From: Candidatus Rokuibacteriota bacterium
GTDB taxonomy: Bacteria; Methylomirabilota; Methylomirabilia; Rokubacteriales; CSP1-6
Length of the DNA: 32,068 nucleotides
NCBI GenBank assembly: GCA_003221655.1
Contig: QHSV01000027.1
Span: 1 to 32,068, forward strand
Reading direction: 5' to 3'
Both the position numbers and the translations under genes were made by a program. The notes under the pieces were generated by a model that was not told where the DNA came from, did no database searches, and worked only from the letters and a program-made list of their open reading frames with translations. Below, piece after piece: positions 7,091 through 15,656 of this stretch (positions are counted from its first letter, which is position 1; each line of letters starts with the position of its first letter).

Positions 7091-8227
7091 ATGCCCAGAA
7101 TCACCCTCGAACCTCGATTCCAGGTGGAATACCTGTCGATCCTCGACAGCGACGGCAACCTCGACACCGCGCTCGAGCCCAAGCTGGCCGGGGAAGACCT
7201 GAGAGCCCTCTATCGCGCGATGGTGCTCGGCCGCCGGCTCGACGAGCGAATGGTGCGCTTGCAGCGCCAGGGACGCATCGGGACCTTCGCCCCGACCAAG
7301 GGTCAGGAGGCCTCCCAGATGGGAAGCGCCTTCACCCTGCGGCGGATCGATTGGATGGTGCCGTCGTTCCGCGAGACGGCGGCGATGATCTGGCGCGGGT
7401 GGCCGATCGAGAAGCTTTTGCTCTTCTTCGCCGGCCATCTCGAAGGGGGCCAGCCGGCCCTCGACCAGCACGATCTGCCGATCACGATCCCGGTCGCGAC
7501 CCAGCTTCCCCACGCGGTGGGTCTCGCCTACGCCGCCCAGTACCGGGGCGACGACGTGGTCGTCATGGCGTACTTCGGCGACGGTGCGACGTCCGAGGGC
7601 GACTTCCACGAGGCGCTGAATTTCGCCGGAGTCTGGCACGTCCCCGTGGTCTTCGTCTGTCAGAACAACCAGTGGGCGATCTCGGTGCCCCTGAAGAAAC
7701 AGACGCACTCACGCACGATCGCCCAGAAGGCACTCGCCTACGGCCTGCCCGGCATCCAGGTGGACGGCAACGACGTCCTCGCCGTCTACGCCGCCGCGCG
7801 CGAGGCCGTCGATCGGGCGCGCGCCGGCGACGGTCCCACGCTGATCGAGTGTGTGACGTATCGCCTCGGCGTTCACACGACCGCCGACGATCCGACCAAG
7901 TATCGGACCGACGAAGAAGTCGCGATGTGGGAGCAGAAGGACCCTCTGACCCGCTTCCGCGCGTATCTGGAGAAACGGAATCTCCTCGAGGCGAACGTCG
8001 AGCAGCGGATCGACGAGGAGATCGCCGAGGCGGTGCGTCGCTTCGAGTCGGCGCCGCCCGCCGATCCGCTCACCATGTTCGACCACGTGTACGCCGAGCT
8101 GCCGGCGGACCTCAAGGCCCAGCGGGAAGCGATGGCCGCGCGTGAGCCGGCCGCCCCGGCGCGCACCGGCGAGATGCCGCCGCCGAGCCCCACGCCGATG
8201 CGGGGCCAGCGACTGACGCGGCGCTGA
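7091..8227 (+). CDS. pdhA: Pyruvate (2-oxoacid) dehydrogenase E1 component, alpha subunit
   Basis: This 378-residue thiamine-diphosphate-binding subunit of a heterotetrameric E1 decarboxylates the 2-oxoacid and passes the acyl group to lipoyl-E2. The ThDP motif runs from GDGATSEGDFHEALNFAG (starting at residue 163) to the closing CQNN. TFAPTKGQEASQMGSA and RIDWMVPSFRETAAMIWRG match the PDH-type alpha family. YRLGVHTTADDPTKYR is the conserved phosphorylation-loop region. The last 40 residues are Pro/Ala-rich. Pyruvate is the likely substrate from overall resemblance to the PDH-alpha group; a branched-chain oxoacid is possible. The gene starts 40 bp after ku, and the beta subunit starts 4 nt after its stop. 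Confidence 0.92.
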   Translation: MPRITLEPRFQVEYLSILDSDGNLDTALEPKLAGEDLRALYRAMVLGRRLDERMVRLQRQGRIGTFAPTKGQEASQMGSAFTLRRIDWMVPSFRETAAMIWRGWPIEKLLLFFAGHLEGGQPALDQHDLPITIPVATQLPHAVGLAYAAQYRGDDVVVMAYFGDGATSEGDFHEALNFAGVWHVPVVFVCQNNQWAISVPLKKQTHSRTIAQKALAYGLPGIQVDGNDVLAVYAAAREAVDRARAGDGPTLIECVTYRLGVHTTADDPTKYRTDEEVAMWEQKDPLTRFRAYLEKRNLLEANVEQRIDEEIAEAVRRFESAPPADPLTMFDHVYAELPADLKAQREAMAAREPAAPARTGEMPPPSPTPMRGQRLTRR

Positions 8228-8231
8228 CGCG

Positions 8232-9212
8232 ATGCCCAAGCTGAACATGGTCAAGGCGCTCAACCTCGCCCTCTTCCAGGCGATGGAGCGCGACGCTGAC
8301 GTGCTCGTCCTGGGCGAGGACGTCGGCGTGGATGGCGGCGTCTTCCGCGTGACCGATGATTTGCAGCGAAAGTTCGGTTCCCAGCGCGTCATCGACAGCC
8401 CGCTGGCCGAAGCGGCCATCATCGGGACCGCCGTCGGCATGGCGCTCTACGGCCTCAAGCCTGTCTGCGAGATCCAGTTCTCGGGCTTCGCCTTCCAGTG
8501 CTTCCACCAGATCGAGAACCACTGCGCGCGCTACCGGGCGCGCTCCCAGGGACGCTTTCACATCCCGATGGTGATCCGCATGCCATACGGGGGAAGCGTT
8601 CGCGCTCTCGAACATCACTCGGAATCAGAGGAGCAGTTCTACGCTCATATTCCCGGGCTGAAGATGGTCATTCCATCGGGCCCCCGCAATGCGCGCGCGC
8701 TGCTCGCCGCCGCCATCAGCGATCCCGACCCCGTGATCTTCTTCGAGGCGAAGGCGCTCTACCACGCCGCCAAGGAGGAGGTTCCGGAGGAGAGCGAGAC
8801 GGTGCCGCTCGGGCGCGCGCAGGTGGCGCGCGAGGGGAGCGCCCTCACGCTGATCGCCTACGGCGCCATGGTCCGCGTCGCCCTCGAGGCCGCCGATGTC
8901 CTCCGTGACGAGGACGGGGTCGACGCCGAGGTGATCGATCTGCTGACGATCTCGCCGCTCGATCGCGACGCACTCGTGACCTCGGTCAAGAAGACCGGCC
9001 GCGCCGTCGTCGTTCACGAGGCGCCACGCAGCTTCGGCCCGGGTGCCGAAATCGCCGCCTCGATCATGGACGGCGCGTTTCTCTCGCTCGAGGCGCCGGT
9101 TCGACGCGTGGCCGCGCACGACGTGCCGTTCGTCGGCTTCGCGCGCGAGAAGGCGAACATCCCCGACGTGCCCCGGGTCGTCGCCGCCGCGCGCGCGACC
9201 CTCGCGTTCTGA
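8232..9212 (+). CDS. pdhB: Pyruvate (2-oxoacid) dehydrogenase E1 component, beta subunit
   Basis: This 326-residue transketolase-like partner of the alpha subunit completes the ThDP site and binds E2. Recognisable family blocks are VLVLGEDVGVDGGVFRVTDDL, IDSPLAEAAIIGTAVGMALYG, EIQFSGFAFQCFHQIENH, MPYGGSVRALEHHSES and the C-terminal swivel domain from SALTLIAYGAMVRVALEAA onward, with HEAPRSFGPGAEIAA. Conserved Glu in EDVG and the HHSES segment are present. The gene follows pdhA by 4 nt and precedes the E2 ATG by 4 nt, so the subunits are likely made by coupled translation. Confidence 0.94.
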   Translation: MPKLNMVKALNLALFQAMERDADVLVLGEDVGVDGGVFRVTDDLQRKFGSQRVIDSPLAEAAIIGTAVGMALYGLKPVCEIQFSGFAFQCFHQIENHCARYRARSQGRFHIPMVIRMPYGGSVRALEHHSESEEQFYAHIPGLKMVIPSGPRNARALLAAAISDPDPVIFFEAKALYHAAKEEVPEESETVPLGRAQVAREGSALTLIAYGAMVRVALEAADVLRDEDGVDAEVIDLLTISPLDRDALVTSVKKTGRAVVVHEAPRSFGPGAEIAASIMDGAFLSLEAPVRRVAAHDVPFVGFAREKANIPDVPRVVAAARATLAF

Positions 9213-9216
9213 GGCA

Positions 9217-10638
9217 ATGCCCCGGCCGTTCGCGCTGCCCGACCTGGGTGAGGGACTGACCGAGGCCGAGATCGTCAAGGTCCTCGTCAATGAGGGCGAC
9301 GTCATCGCCGAGGACGCGCCGCTCCTCGAGGTCGAGACCGACAAGGCCACGGTCGAGATCCCCTCGCCGTTCGGCGGTCGCGTGGCCAGCATTCACGTCC
9401 AACCCGGGCAGACCGTGAAGGTCGGTGAGGTGCTGGTCACGTTCGACGACGCGACGCTGGCGGCGTCGGGGCGGGGAGGTGGGGCGCCCCTGCCGAAACT
9501 TGAGAACGACGACAGGTTCCGGCAGGGGCGCCCCACCTCCCCACCCCGCCGGGAACCCGCGGCGGCCGGCGAGGTGAACCAGATCTCGACTACGTCCACG
9601 ACTGCAACGGCCGGCCGAGGTCACGAGCCCGCGGCAGCGGTGACGAGGGGTTCAGGCGGCGCGAGCAGAGGACCGGCGGCGGCCGGCGCGCGCGTGGGGC
9701 CGGTGCCGGCGACGCCGGCCACGAGGCGGCTCGCCCGCGAGCTCGGCGTCGATCTCGGTACCGTGAGGGCCACCGGGCCGGGCGGGCGCGTGACCGATGA
9801 CGACGTGCGCGCCGTCACCGGCGGCGCAGAGAGACGGCCACTCGCGCCGGCCGGGCAGGCTCCGGAGCGCGGCGCCGTCGCCAAGCCGCTACGGTCGGTC
9901 GGCGTGGAGCCCGCGCTGCCCCGGTTCGAGCAGTGGGGGCCGGTGGAGCGGCAGCCCCTGTCCCACCTGCGTCGCATCATCGCCGAGCGCATGACGCTCT
10001 CGGCCACGCTCATCCCGCACGTGACGCACTTCGATCGTGCTGACGTCACCGAGCTCGACGCGATCATCCGCCGTAACGTGGAGCCCGCACGCGCGCGCGG
10101 CCTCACGCTCACGCTGACGAGCTTCCTCTTGAAGGCGGCCGCGCTCGCGCTCCACGAGCACCCGCAGTTCAACGCCAGCCTCGACCCGGCCGCCGGCGAG
10201 CTGATCCTCAAGCGGTACTGCCATCTCGGCGTCGCGGTGGCCACCGAGCGCGGCCTGATCGTCCCGGTGATCCGCGACGTCGATAGGAAGCCGCTCATCG
10301 AGCTGCAGCGCGAGCTCGCGGCGCTCGCCCAGCGCGTCCGCGAGGGCAAAGCGACCCTCGACGACCTGCGCGGAGGCACGTTCACGATCACCAACATCGG
10401 CGCGCTCGGTGGCACGGGGGCGATTCCGATCATCAACTACCCCGAGGCGGCCATCCTCGGCGTCGCCCGCGCCCGCGAAGAGCCCGTCGTGCAGGAGGGC
10501 CGGATCGTACCGCGCACGCTCCTGCCGATCTCACTCACGTTCGACCACCGCGTCGCCGACGGCGCCGACGGCGCCCGCTTCGCCGCGGCCATCGTGCGGC
10601 GGCTCGAGCGCCCCGAGCAGCTTCTCCTGGAATGGTGA
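9217..10638 (+). CDS. pdhC: Dihydrolipoyl acyltransferase (E2) of the 2-oxoacid dehydrogenase complex
   Basis: The protein has 473 residues from ATG 9217. Residues 1-80 are one lipoyl domain with the lipoylated lysine Lys43 in VETDKATVEIP. A long flexible linker (about 80-160) is partly encoded by a palindromic insert. The E1/E3-binding domain lies near 160-205 (VPATPATRRLARELGVDL...GPGGRVTDDDV). The catalytic trimer-forming domain starts near 245 and carries His444 and Asp448 in DHRVADG, followed by an intact C-terminus (LEW). It moves the acyl group from lipoyl-Lys to CoA. A single lipoyl domain and separate alpha/beta E1 are typical of PDH or branched-chain complexes outside enterobacteria. 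The linker insert is the main oddity. Confidence 0.93.
   Translation: MPRPFALPDLGEGLTEAEIVKVLVNEGDVIAEDAPLLEVETDKATVEIPSPFGGRVASIHVQPGQTVKVGEVLVTFDDATLAASGRGGGAPLPKLENDDRFRQGRPTSPPRREPAAAGEVNQISTTSTTATAGRGHEPAAAVTRGSGGASRGPAAAGARVGPVPATPATRRLARELGVDLGTVRATGPGGRVTDDDVRAVTGGAERRPLAPAGQAPERGAVAKPLRSVGVEPALPRFEQWGPVERQPLSHLRRIIAERMTLSATLIPHVTHFDRADVTELDAIIRRNVEPARARGLTLTLTSFLLKAAALALHEHPQFNASLDPAAGELILKRYCHLGVAVATERGLIVPVIRDVDRKPLIELQRELAALAQRVREGKATLDDLRGGTFTITNIGALGGTGAIPIINYPEAAILGVARAREEPVVQEGRIVPRTLLPISLTFDHRVADGADGARFAAAIVRRLERPEQLLLEW
9467..9548. repeat. 82 bp palindromic element inside the E2 linker
   Basis: A perfect 23 bp inverted repeat (9473-9495 with 9520-9542) extends on both sides to about 35 bp arms with three or four mismatches (CGGGG at 9467-9471 pairs with CCCCG at 9544-9548; AAC at 9497-9499 with GTT at 9516-9518). 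The loop is about 12-24 nt. Translated in the E2 frame it gives a Gly/Pro/Arg-rich stretch between lipoyl and E3-binding domains. Arms differ in sequence from the element in ligD, though both are G-run-rich on the left arm. Confidence 0.8.
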
Positions 10639-10668
10639 TCCGACAGGCAGTGCGCGCCGCAAGCCGTC

Positions 10669-10686
10669 GCGGGGCTGGGGCCCCGC
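10669..10686. terminator. GC hairpin after E2
   Basis: GCGGGGC and GCCCCGC pair perfectly around a TGGG loop, 31 nt after the E2 stop and 33 nt before the next ATG. No T-run follows, so it may attenuate, stabilise the upstream mRNA end or have no role. Confidence 0.35.
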
Positions 10687-10718
10687 CGGCCGAGGCGCGG
10701 CGATAAAAGGAGGCCTTG

Positions 10719-11516
10719 ATGTCCGACCATCGAGATACCTGGTCGAGCGGCGATACCTACGAGCCCTATGTGGGCCGCTGGAGCCGGCTCGTCGCGCGTG
10801 ACTTTCTGGGCTGGCTCAGCGCGCCCGACGACCTCCGCTGGCTCGACGTCGGCTGCGGCACCGGCGCCCTGACCGAGACCATCGTCTCGCGCTGCTCGCC
10901 GGACGCGGTCGTCGGCGTCGACCGGTCCGAGGAGTACCTCGCGTATGCCCGCGCGCGCGTCACCGACCCGCGGGTCAGTTTCCGCGCCGGCGACGCCCAG
11001 GCGCTCCCCGTCAAGGACAGCGAGCACGACGCCGTGGTCTCCGGACTGGTGCTGAACTTCGTGCCGGACCAGGCGCGGGCGGTGCGCGAGATGAAGCGCG
11101 CGCTGTCGGCCGGAGGCACGGCGGCGGCGTACGTTTGGGACTACGCGGGTGAGATGCAGCTCATGCGCCGCTTCTGGGACGCGGCCGTCGCCCTCGATCC
11201 CGGTGCGCTCGAGCTCGACGAAGGACGGCGGTTTCCACTCGCCAGGCCCGCGCCGCTCGTCGAGCTCTTCGAGGGCGCCGGCCTGCAGGACGTCCGCGTT
11301 CTCGCGATCGACGTTCCGACGGTCTTCAAGGACTTCGACGACTACTGGTCGCCGTTCCTCGGCGGGCAGGCGCCGGCGCCCGGGTACTGCATGTCGCTCA
11401 GCGAGGAGCGCCGCGCCGCCCTCCGTGAGCGCGTCCGGTCGACCTTGCCGATCCAGGCCGACGGCAGCATCCGTCTGATCGCTCGCGCCTGGGCGGTCCG
11501 CGGCGTCGCGGAATGA
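10719..11516 (+). CDS. Class I SAM-dependent methyltransferase
   Basis: The protein has 265 residues from ATG 10719, which is preceded by a strong AAAAGGAGG at 10705-10713; TTG 10716 is less likely. The SAM-binding motif I is WLDVGCGTGALTETI (about residues 43-57). Motif II acidic strand is VVGVDRSEEYL. DAQALPVKDSEHDAVVSGLVLNF covers motifs III/IV, typical of UbiE/COQ5-like methyltransferases. The acceptor is not identifiable. It is embedded between E2 and E3 genes in the same orientation; its E3 neighbour starts 21 nt later, so cotranscription is likely, but no known role in oxoacid dehydrogenases follows from that. Confidence 0.87.
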   Translation: MSDHRDTWSSGDTYEPYVGRWSRLVARDFLGWLSAPDDLRWLDVGCGTGALTETIVSRCSPDAVVGVDRSEEYLAYARARVTDPRVSFRAGDAQALPVKDSEHDAVVSGLVLNFVPDQARAVREMKRALSAGGTAAAYVWDYAGEMQLMRRFWDAAVALDPGALELDEGRRFPLARPAPLVELFEGAGLQDVRVLAIDVPTVFKDFDDYWSPFLGGQAPAPGYCMSLSEERRAALRERVRSTLPIQADGSIRLIARAWAVRGVAE

Positions 11517-11537
11517 GGGACTGATCAGGCCGTGGTG

Positions 11538-12920
11538 ATGGGCGACCTCGTGATCGAGGTCGACGTCGCCGTGGTGGGTGGCGGACCCGGCGGCTATTCG
11601 GCGGCCTTCCGCTGCGCCGAGCTGGGGCTCGAGACGGTCGTCGTGGACGCGGGCAAGCGCCTCGGCGGCGCCTGTCTCTGGGAGGGCTGCATCCCGTCGA
11701 AGGCGCTGCTCCACGTCGCCGCGCTCATCGAGGACGCCGAGCGCGCGCGCGAGCTCGGCGTCGACTTCGGGGAGCCGCGGGTGTCGCTCGATCCCTTGCG
11801 CAAGTGGAAAACCGAGCGGGTCGTCGGCCGGCTCGCGCGCGGGCTCGCGTCGGTCGCGAAGGCGAAAGGTGTCGAGGTGATCGGCGGCCGCGCGGTCTTC
11901 GAGAGCTCGCGCGAGCTGCGCGTCGAGGGCGACGAGCCGCAAAAAGTGCGTTTCAAGCATGCCGTCATCGCCACGGGCTCGGCGCCGACCGGCCTGCCCG
12001 GCCTCACCATCTCGAGCGATCGCGTCATCGACTCGACCGCAGCGCTCGAGCTGGCCGACGTGCCCGAGAAGCTCCTCGTGATCGGCGGCGGCTACATCGG
12101 CCTCGAGCTCGGGCAGGTCTACGCCGCGCTGGGCAGCGCGGTGACGCTCGTGGAAATGACCGACGGCCTCCTGCCGGGCGTCGACCGGGCGCTCGTTCAC
12201 CCGCTCGCCCGCCGGTGCGAGAAGCTCTTCGCCCAGATCCGCCTCGGCGCCAGAGTGACGTCGCTCGTCGAACGAGGCTCGGCGATCGAGGCGCGCTTCG
12301 ACGGCGACAGCGTCGCCGCTTTCGACCGCGCGCTCGTCGCGGTCGGCCGGCGGCCGGCCAGTGCTGGACTGGGTCTCGAGTGCACCCGGGTGAGCGCCGA
12401 TACGCGCGGCTTCATCGGCGTGGACGACCGCTGCCGCACGACCGATCCAGCGATCTACGCGGTCGGCGACGTCACCGGCGAGCCGATGCTCGCCCACCGG
12501 GCGATGCGCCAGGGCAAGATTGCCGCCGAGGTCATGGCGGGGCGCGCGGCGGCGTTCGACAACGTCGTCGTCCCCGCGGTGGTGTTCACGGACCCGGAGA
12601 TCGCCTGGTGCGGGCTCACCGAGTCCGAGGCGGAGCGCGAGGGTCGCACGGTCAAGGTGGCCAAGCGCGAGTGGGCGGCCGCCGGCCGTGCCTTGACGCT
12701 CGGGCGAAGCGACGGCCTGACGAAGCTCATCGCGGACCCGGACTCGGGCCGCGTCCTCGGCGTCGGCATCGTGGGCCCGGGCGCCGGCGAGCTCATCGCC
12801 GAGGGCGCGCTCGCCGTCGAGACGGCGCTCACCGTCGAGGATCTCGCGGCGACGATCCACGCTCACCCCACCCTCTCCGAGACGCTCATGGAAGCCGCCG
12901 AGGCGTTCTTGCGGGGCTGA
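11538..12920 (+). CDS. lpdA: Dihydrolipoyl dehydrogenase (E3)
   Basis: This flavoprotein of 460 residues reoxidises dihydrolipoyl-E2 with NAD+. ATG 11538 is preferred over the two in-frame GTGs just before it. The FAD Rossmann motif is VVGGGPGGYSAA (about residues 12-23). The redox disulfide is Cys46/Cys51 in GGACLWEGCIPSK; Leu-Trp-Glu between the cysteines differs from the common Leu-Asn-Val. The NAD-binding motif is VIGGGYIGLELGQVYAALG. IYAVGDVTGEPMLAHRA is the second FAD contact. The dimer-interface catalytic pair is His443/Glu448 in HAHPTLSE. It closes the operon begun by pdhA, and its end is 4 nt from the convergent phosphodiesterase stop. Confidence 0.94.
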   Translation: MGDLVIEVDVAVVGGGPGGYSAAFRCAELGLETVVVDAGKRLGGACLWEGCIPSKALLHVAALIEDAERARELGVDFGEPRVSLDPLRKWKTERVVGRLARGLASVAKAKGVEVIGGRAVFESSRELRVEGDEPQKVRFKHAVIATGSAPTGLPGLTISSDRVIDSTAALELADVPEKLLVIGGGYIGLELGQVYAALGSAVTLVEMTDGLLPGVDRALVHPLARRCEKLFAQIRLGARVTSLVERGSAIEARFDGDSVAAFDRALVAVGRRPASAGLGLECTRVSADTRGFIGVDDRCRTTDPAIYAVGDVTGEPMLAHRAMRQGKIAAEVMAGRAAAFDNVVVPAVVFTDPEIAWCGLTESEAEREGRTVKVAKREWAAAGRALTLGRSDGLTKLIADPDSGRVLGVGIVGPGAGELIAEGALAVETALTVEDLAATIHAHPTLSETLMEAAEAFLRG

Positions 12921-12924
12921 GGCC

Positions 12925-13743
12925 TTACCCGATCGCCTTCCTGCCGTCGGAGAAGAGGTACGGCCCGTCGAAGTCGCCAATGTAGCTCGTGTGGCTGACG
13001 AGGCCGGTGCCGGGGCGCCAGACATGGAGCTGGCACGCCGGCGGCTCCATGGTGAACATCAGGGGGTTATCGTCCTCGAGGTCGAGCGCCACCTGATGCG
13101 CGGTGCTCGGCGCGGTGCTCGCGAGCGTCCCGCCCACGCGCGCTTGGATCGGGCGGTGCAGATGGCCGCACAGGATACGCTCGACCTGGGGGTGGCGGCG
13201 CACGACCTCGGCGAACTCGCGGGCGCTCGCGAGGCCGTAGCTGTCCATGTGCGCGATTCCCGTCACGAACGGCGGATGATGCATGAAGATGACGGTCGGG
13301 CGATCGGGCGCCTCTTCGAGACGCGCCGCGAGCCAGCCCAGACGTTCCTCGCAGAGCAGGCCGCCGACTTGCCCGGGCACGAGCGTGTCGAGCGCCACGA
13401 GCCTCACCGGATATTCCTCGACGACGTATTGCATGAATCGACCAGACCGCGGAAGGTACGCGTGGTCGGCGAACACGGCGGCGAGCGCATCGCGGTTGTC
13501 GTGGTTACCCGGAATGAGGTAGACGGGCATGGGGAGCGGCGCCAGCAGCCCGCGAAGGCGCCGGTACTCCTCGTCTGTCCCGGCATCGACGAGGTCGCCC
13601 GTGGCCAGCACGACGTCGGGGCGCGGCCTCAGGCGGCGCAGGTGCTCGACGGCGCGGGCGAGGTAGGGAGCCGTGTCCACGCGCCGGTAGGCGAGGACGC
13701 CTTCAGGCCGGATGTGCATGTCGGTGATCTGGGCGATGATCAC
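12925..13743 (-). CDS. cpdA: Calcineurin-like metallophosphoesterase, class III cyclic nucleotide phosphodiesterase-like
   Basis: The protein has 272 residues. The start is GTG 13743, since the first dimetal motif IAQITDMHI follows at once and no in-frame ATG precedes it. The dimetal centre is complete: D-x-H in TDMHI, GDLVDAG, GNHDNR, FMHHPPF and GHLHRPI. The order and spacing match CpdA/Rv0805-type enzymes that hydrolyse cyclic nucleotides or other phosphodiesters. The C-terminal part (about 60 residues) is family-specific and ends in FDGPYLFSDG. The divergent MFS transporter begins 51 bp away. The actual substrate is unproven; the symbol is a family label. Confidence 0.85.
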   Translation of the reverse strand: MIIAQITDMHIRPEGVLAYRRVDTAPYLARAVEHLRRLRPRPDVVLATGDLVDAGTDEEYRRLRGLLAPLPMPVYLIPGNHDNRDALAAVFADHAYLPRSGRFMQYVVEEYPVRLVALDTLVPGQVGGLLCEERLGWLAARLEEAPDRPTVIFMHHPPFVTGIAHMDSYGLASAREFAEVVRRHPQVERILCGHLHRPIQARVGGTLASTAPSTAHQVALDLEDDNPLMFTMEPPACQLHVWRPGTGLVSHTSYIGDFDGPYLFSDGRKAIG

Positions 13744-13794
13744 ATCTAGAGAATAGACCCGAGCGAGTCCGAAGGGGGAGACGATCGCGACCCT

Positions 13795-14985
13795 GTGACG
13801 TCCCGGTGGCCGATCCTCGTACTCGTGACACTCGCTCACGGTCTCGGCGCCCTCACCGCCCTGGCGGTGGCTCCGCTCGCGCCGTTCCTGCTCGAATCGC
13901 TCGCGCTCTCCCGCGTGCAGGTCGGGCTCTTCCTGCCCGCGGTCTATCTGGGCGGTGCGCTGATGGCGCTCCCCGCCGGCTGGCTGACCGACCGCCTCGG
14001 CGTTCGCCTCGCCCTCGGGCTCGGTCAGCTCCTCGTCGGCGTCATGATCACGCTCGCGGCCTTGAGCCCGAACCTCGCCTGGCTCCTCACGCTGCTGGTC
14101 CTCGGCGGCTTCGGATTCAGCGCTCTCAATCCTGCCACCGGCAAGGCGGTTGTGGAGTGGTTTCCGCCCCGCGCGCGCGGCATGGCGATGGGCGTCAAGC
14201 AGACCGGCCTCACGCTGGGCGGGCTGGCCGCGGCGCTGGCGCTGCCGCCCATCGCGCTGGCCTGGAGCTGGCGACATGCGCTCGCCGCCGCGGGCACGCT
14301 CTCGCTCATCTCGGCCGCGCTCGTCTCGATCTTCTACCGTCCCAGCCCGACCGGTTCGCCCACGCGCGTGGGCGACCAGCCGCGGCTCGCCGAGCTCAGC
14401 ACGTTCCTCCGGCGCCCGCCGGTTCTCGTCGTGTTCGGCTGCGGGCTCGCGCTCTCGATCACCCAGTCCTCGCTCCTGGCTTACCTCGTCCTCTACACGA
14501 AGGAGACGTTCGCTGTTTCCGCGGTGACCGCGGCGCAGTTCCTGGCCCTGGCGCAGGTGGGCGGGACGGTCAGCCGCGTGGTGTGGGGAATGACCTCGGA
14601 TCGCTCCTTCGGAGGCCGCCGTCGACCGGGCGTGGTGGCCAGCGCGGCCATCGGTGCCGCCGCCTACGCCACGCTCGCCCTTGGGGCCCGGCTGCCCGTG
14701 TGGCTCATGATTCCGCTGGCTCTCGTCGCGGGCGCCGGGGCGTTCGGGTGGGTCGGGCTCTACTTCGCGCTCGTCGCCGAGATCGGTGGGCCGCGCTACG
14801 CCGGCCTCCTGACCGGCGCCGCCACCGCCTCTTCGTGGAGCGGGACCCTCATCGGTCCACCGATCTTCGGCGTGATGCTCGAAGCTACCGGCGACTACAC
14901 CTTGCCGTGGCTCATCCTGACGGTGATCGCTGTGGCGGTGGCGGTGACGCTACCCCGCCTCTCTCCGCTCGTGCAGCGCGGCTGA
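13795..14985 (+). CDS. MFS transporter
   Basis: The protein has 396 residues with about 12 predicted membrane helices, beginning at GTG 13795. The loop 2-3 signature is GWLTDRLGVRLALGLG (G-x3-D-R-x-G-x-R-R-like). LNPATGKAVVEWFPPRARGMAMGVKQTG is typical of the nitrate/sugar-acid type MFS branch (helix 4-5), and the symmetric loop 8-9 is WGMTSDRSFGGRRR. A central cytoplasmic loop lies near residues 182-205. The substrate is unknown. It is divergent from the phosphodiesterase and followed 41 bp later by pyroglutamyl peptidase. Confidence 0.88.
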   Translation: MTSRWPILVLVTLAHGLGALTALAVAPLAPFLLESLALSRVQVGLFLPAVYLGGALMALPAGWLTDRLGVRLALGLGQLLVGVMITLAALSPNLAWLLTLLVLGGFGFSALNPATGKAVVEWFPPRARGMAMGVKQTGLTLGGLAAALALPPIALAWSWRHALAAAGTLSLISAALVSIFYRPSPTGSPTRVGDQPRLAELSTFLRRPPVLVVFGCGLALSITQSSLLAYLVLYTKETFAVSAVTAAQFLALAQVGGTVSRVVWGMTSDRSFGGRRRPGVVASAAIGAAAYATLALGARLPVWLMIPLALVAGAGAFGWVGLYFALVAEIGGPRYAGLLTGAATASSWSGTLIGPPIFGVMLEATGDYTLPWLILTVIAVAVAVTLPRLSPLVQRG

Positions 14986-15026
14986 CGGGCGATGTGGCAG
15001 ACTGAACGGTAGCCAGAGAACAGGCG

Positions 15027-15656
15027 ATGCCTGAAGATCGCGTCATCCTCGTCACCGGGTTCGAGCCGTTCGGGGCTCACACCGTCAACCCCTCCGAGGG
15101 GCTGGCCAAGGCCGTCGACGGACGTCGGGTCGGCGACTTCGGCATCCTCGGCGCGGTTCTGCCCGTTCACCATACCGACGCGGCGAAGCGGCTCGCGGCA
15201 ACTCTCGCGGACACGAGGCCGGCGGCGGTCGTGCACCTCGGGCTCGCGGGCGGGCGGGCCCGCGTCGCGCTCGAGCGCGTCGCCGTGAACGTCATGGACT
15301 ACGAGCAGCCCGACAGCGCGGGTTTTCGAGCGAGCGGGGAACCGTGCGTTCCGGGCGGACCAGCCGCGTACTTCTCGACGTTGCCGCTCGCCGCGATGCT
15401 GAAGGCGCTCGTCGCGGACGGCATCCCGGCCTACGCCTCGAACACCGCGGGTACGTATCTGTGCAATCAGACGCTCTACTGGACGCTCCATGCGGTGCGC
15501 CAGCAGTCCCGGCCACCGAGAGTTGGCTTCGTCCATTTTCCCCTGCTCCCAACGATGGTCGCCGCCTCGGGACTGGAGCAGCCCAGCATGGACTTTCCCC
15601 TCATGCTCCGCGCGGTCGAGACCATGCTGGCCGTCATCGCTCGAGAAGAATCGTGA
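15027..15656 (+). CDS. pcp: Pyroglutamyl-peptidase I (cysteine peptidase C15)
   Basis: The protein has 209 residues, as usual for Pcp. It removes N-terminal pyroglutamate from peptides in the cytosol. VTGFEPFGAHTVNPSE is the family N-terminal motif. The catalytic triad is visible: Glu83 in ALERVAVN, Cys146 in SNTAGTYLCNQTLYW and His170 in VHFPLLP. The gene overlaps the HAD hydrolase start by the four bases GTGA (15653-15656), so the two are translationally coupled. Confidence 0.92.
   Translation: MPEDRVILVTGFEPFGAHTVNPSEGLAKAVDGRRVGDFGILGAVLPVHHTDAAKRLAATLADTRPAAVVHLGLAGGRARVALERVAVNVMDYEQPDSAGFRASGEPCVPGGPAAYFSTLPLAAMLKALVADGIPAYASNTAGTYLCNQTLYWTLHAVRQQSRPPRVGFVHFPLLPTMVAASGLEQPSMDFPLMLRAVETMLAVIAREES

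Noticed and set aside
10437-13025. Very long open frame (862 codons) on the minus strand across E2, methyltransferase and E3
   Set aside because: It is antisense to three well-conserved genes, is rich in Arg/Asp/Ala as expected for the mirror of GC-rich codons, and shows no domain.
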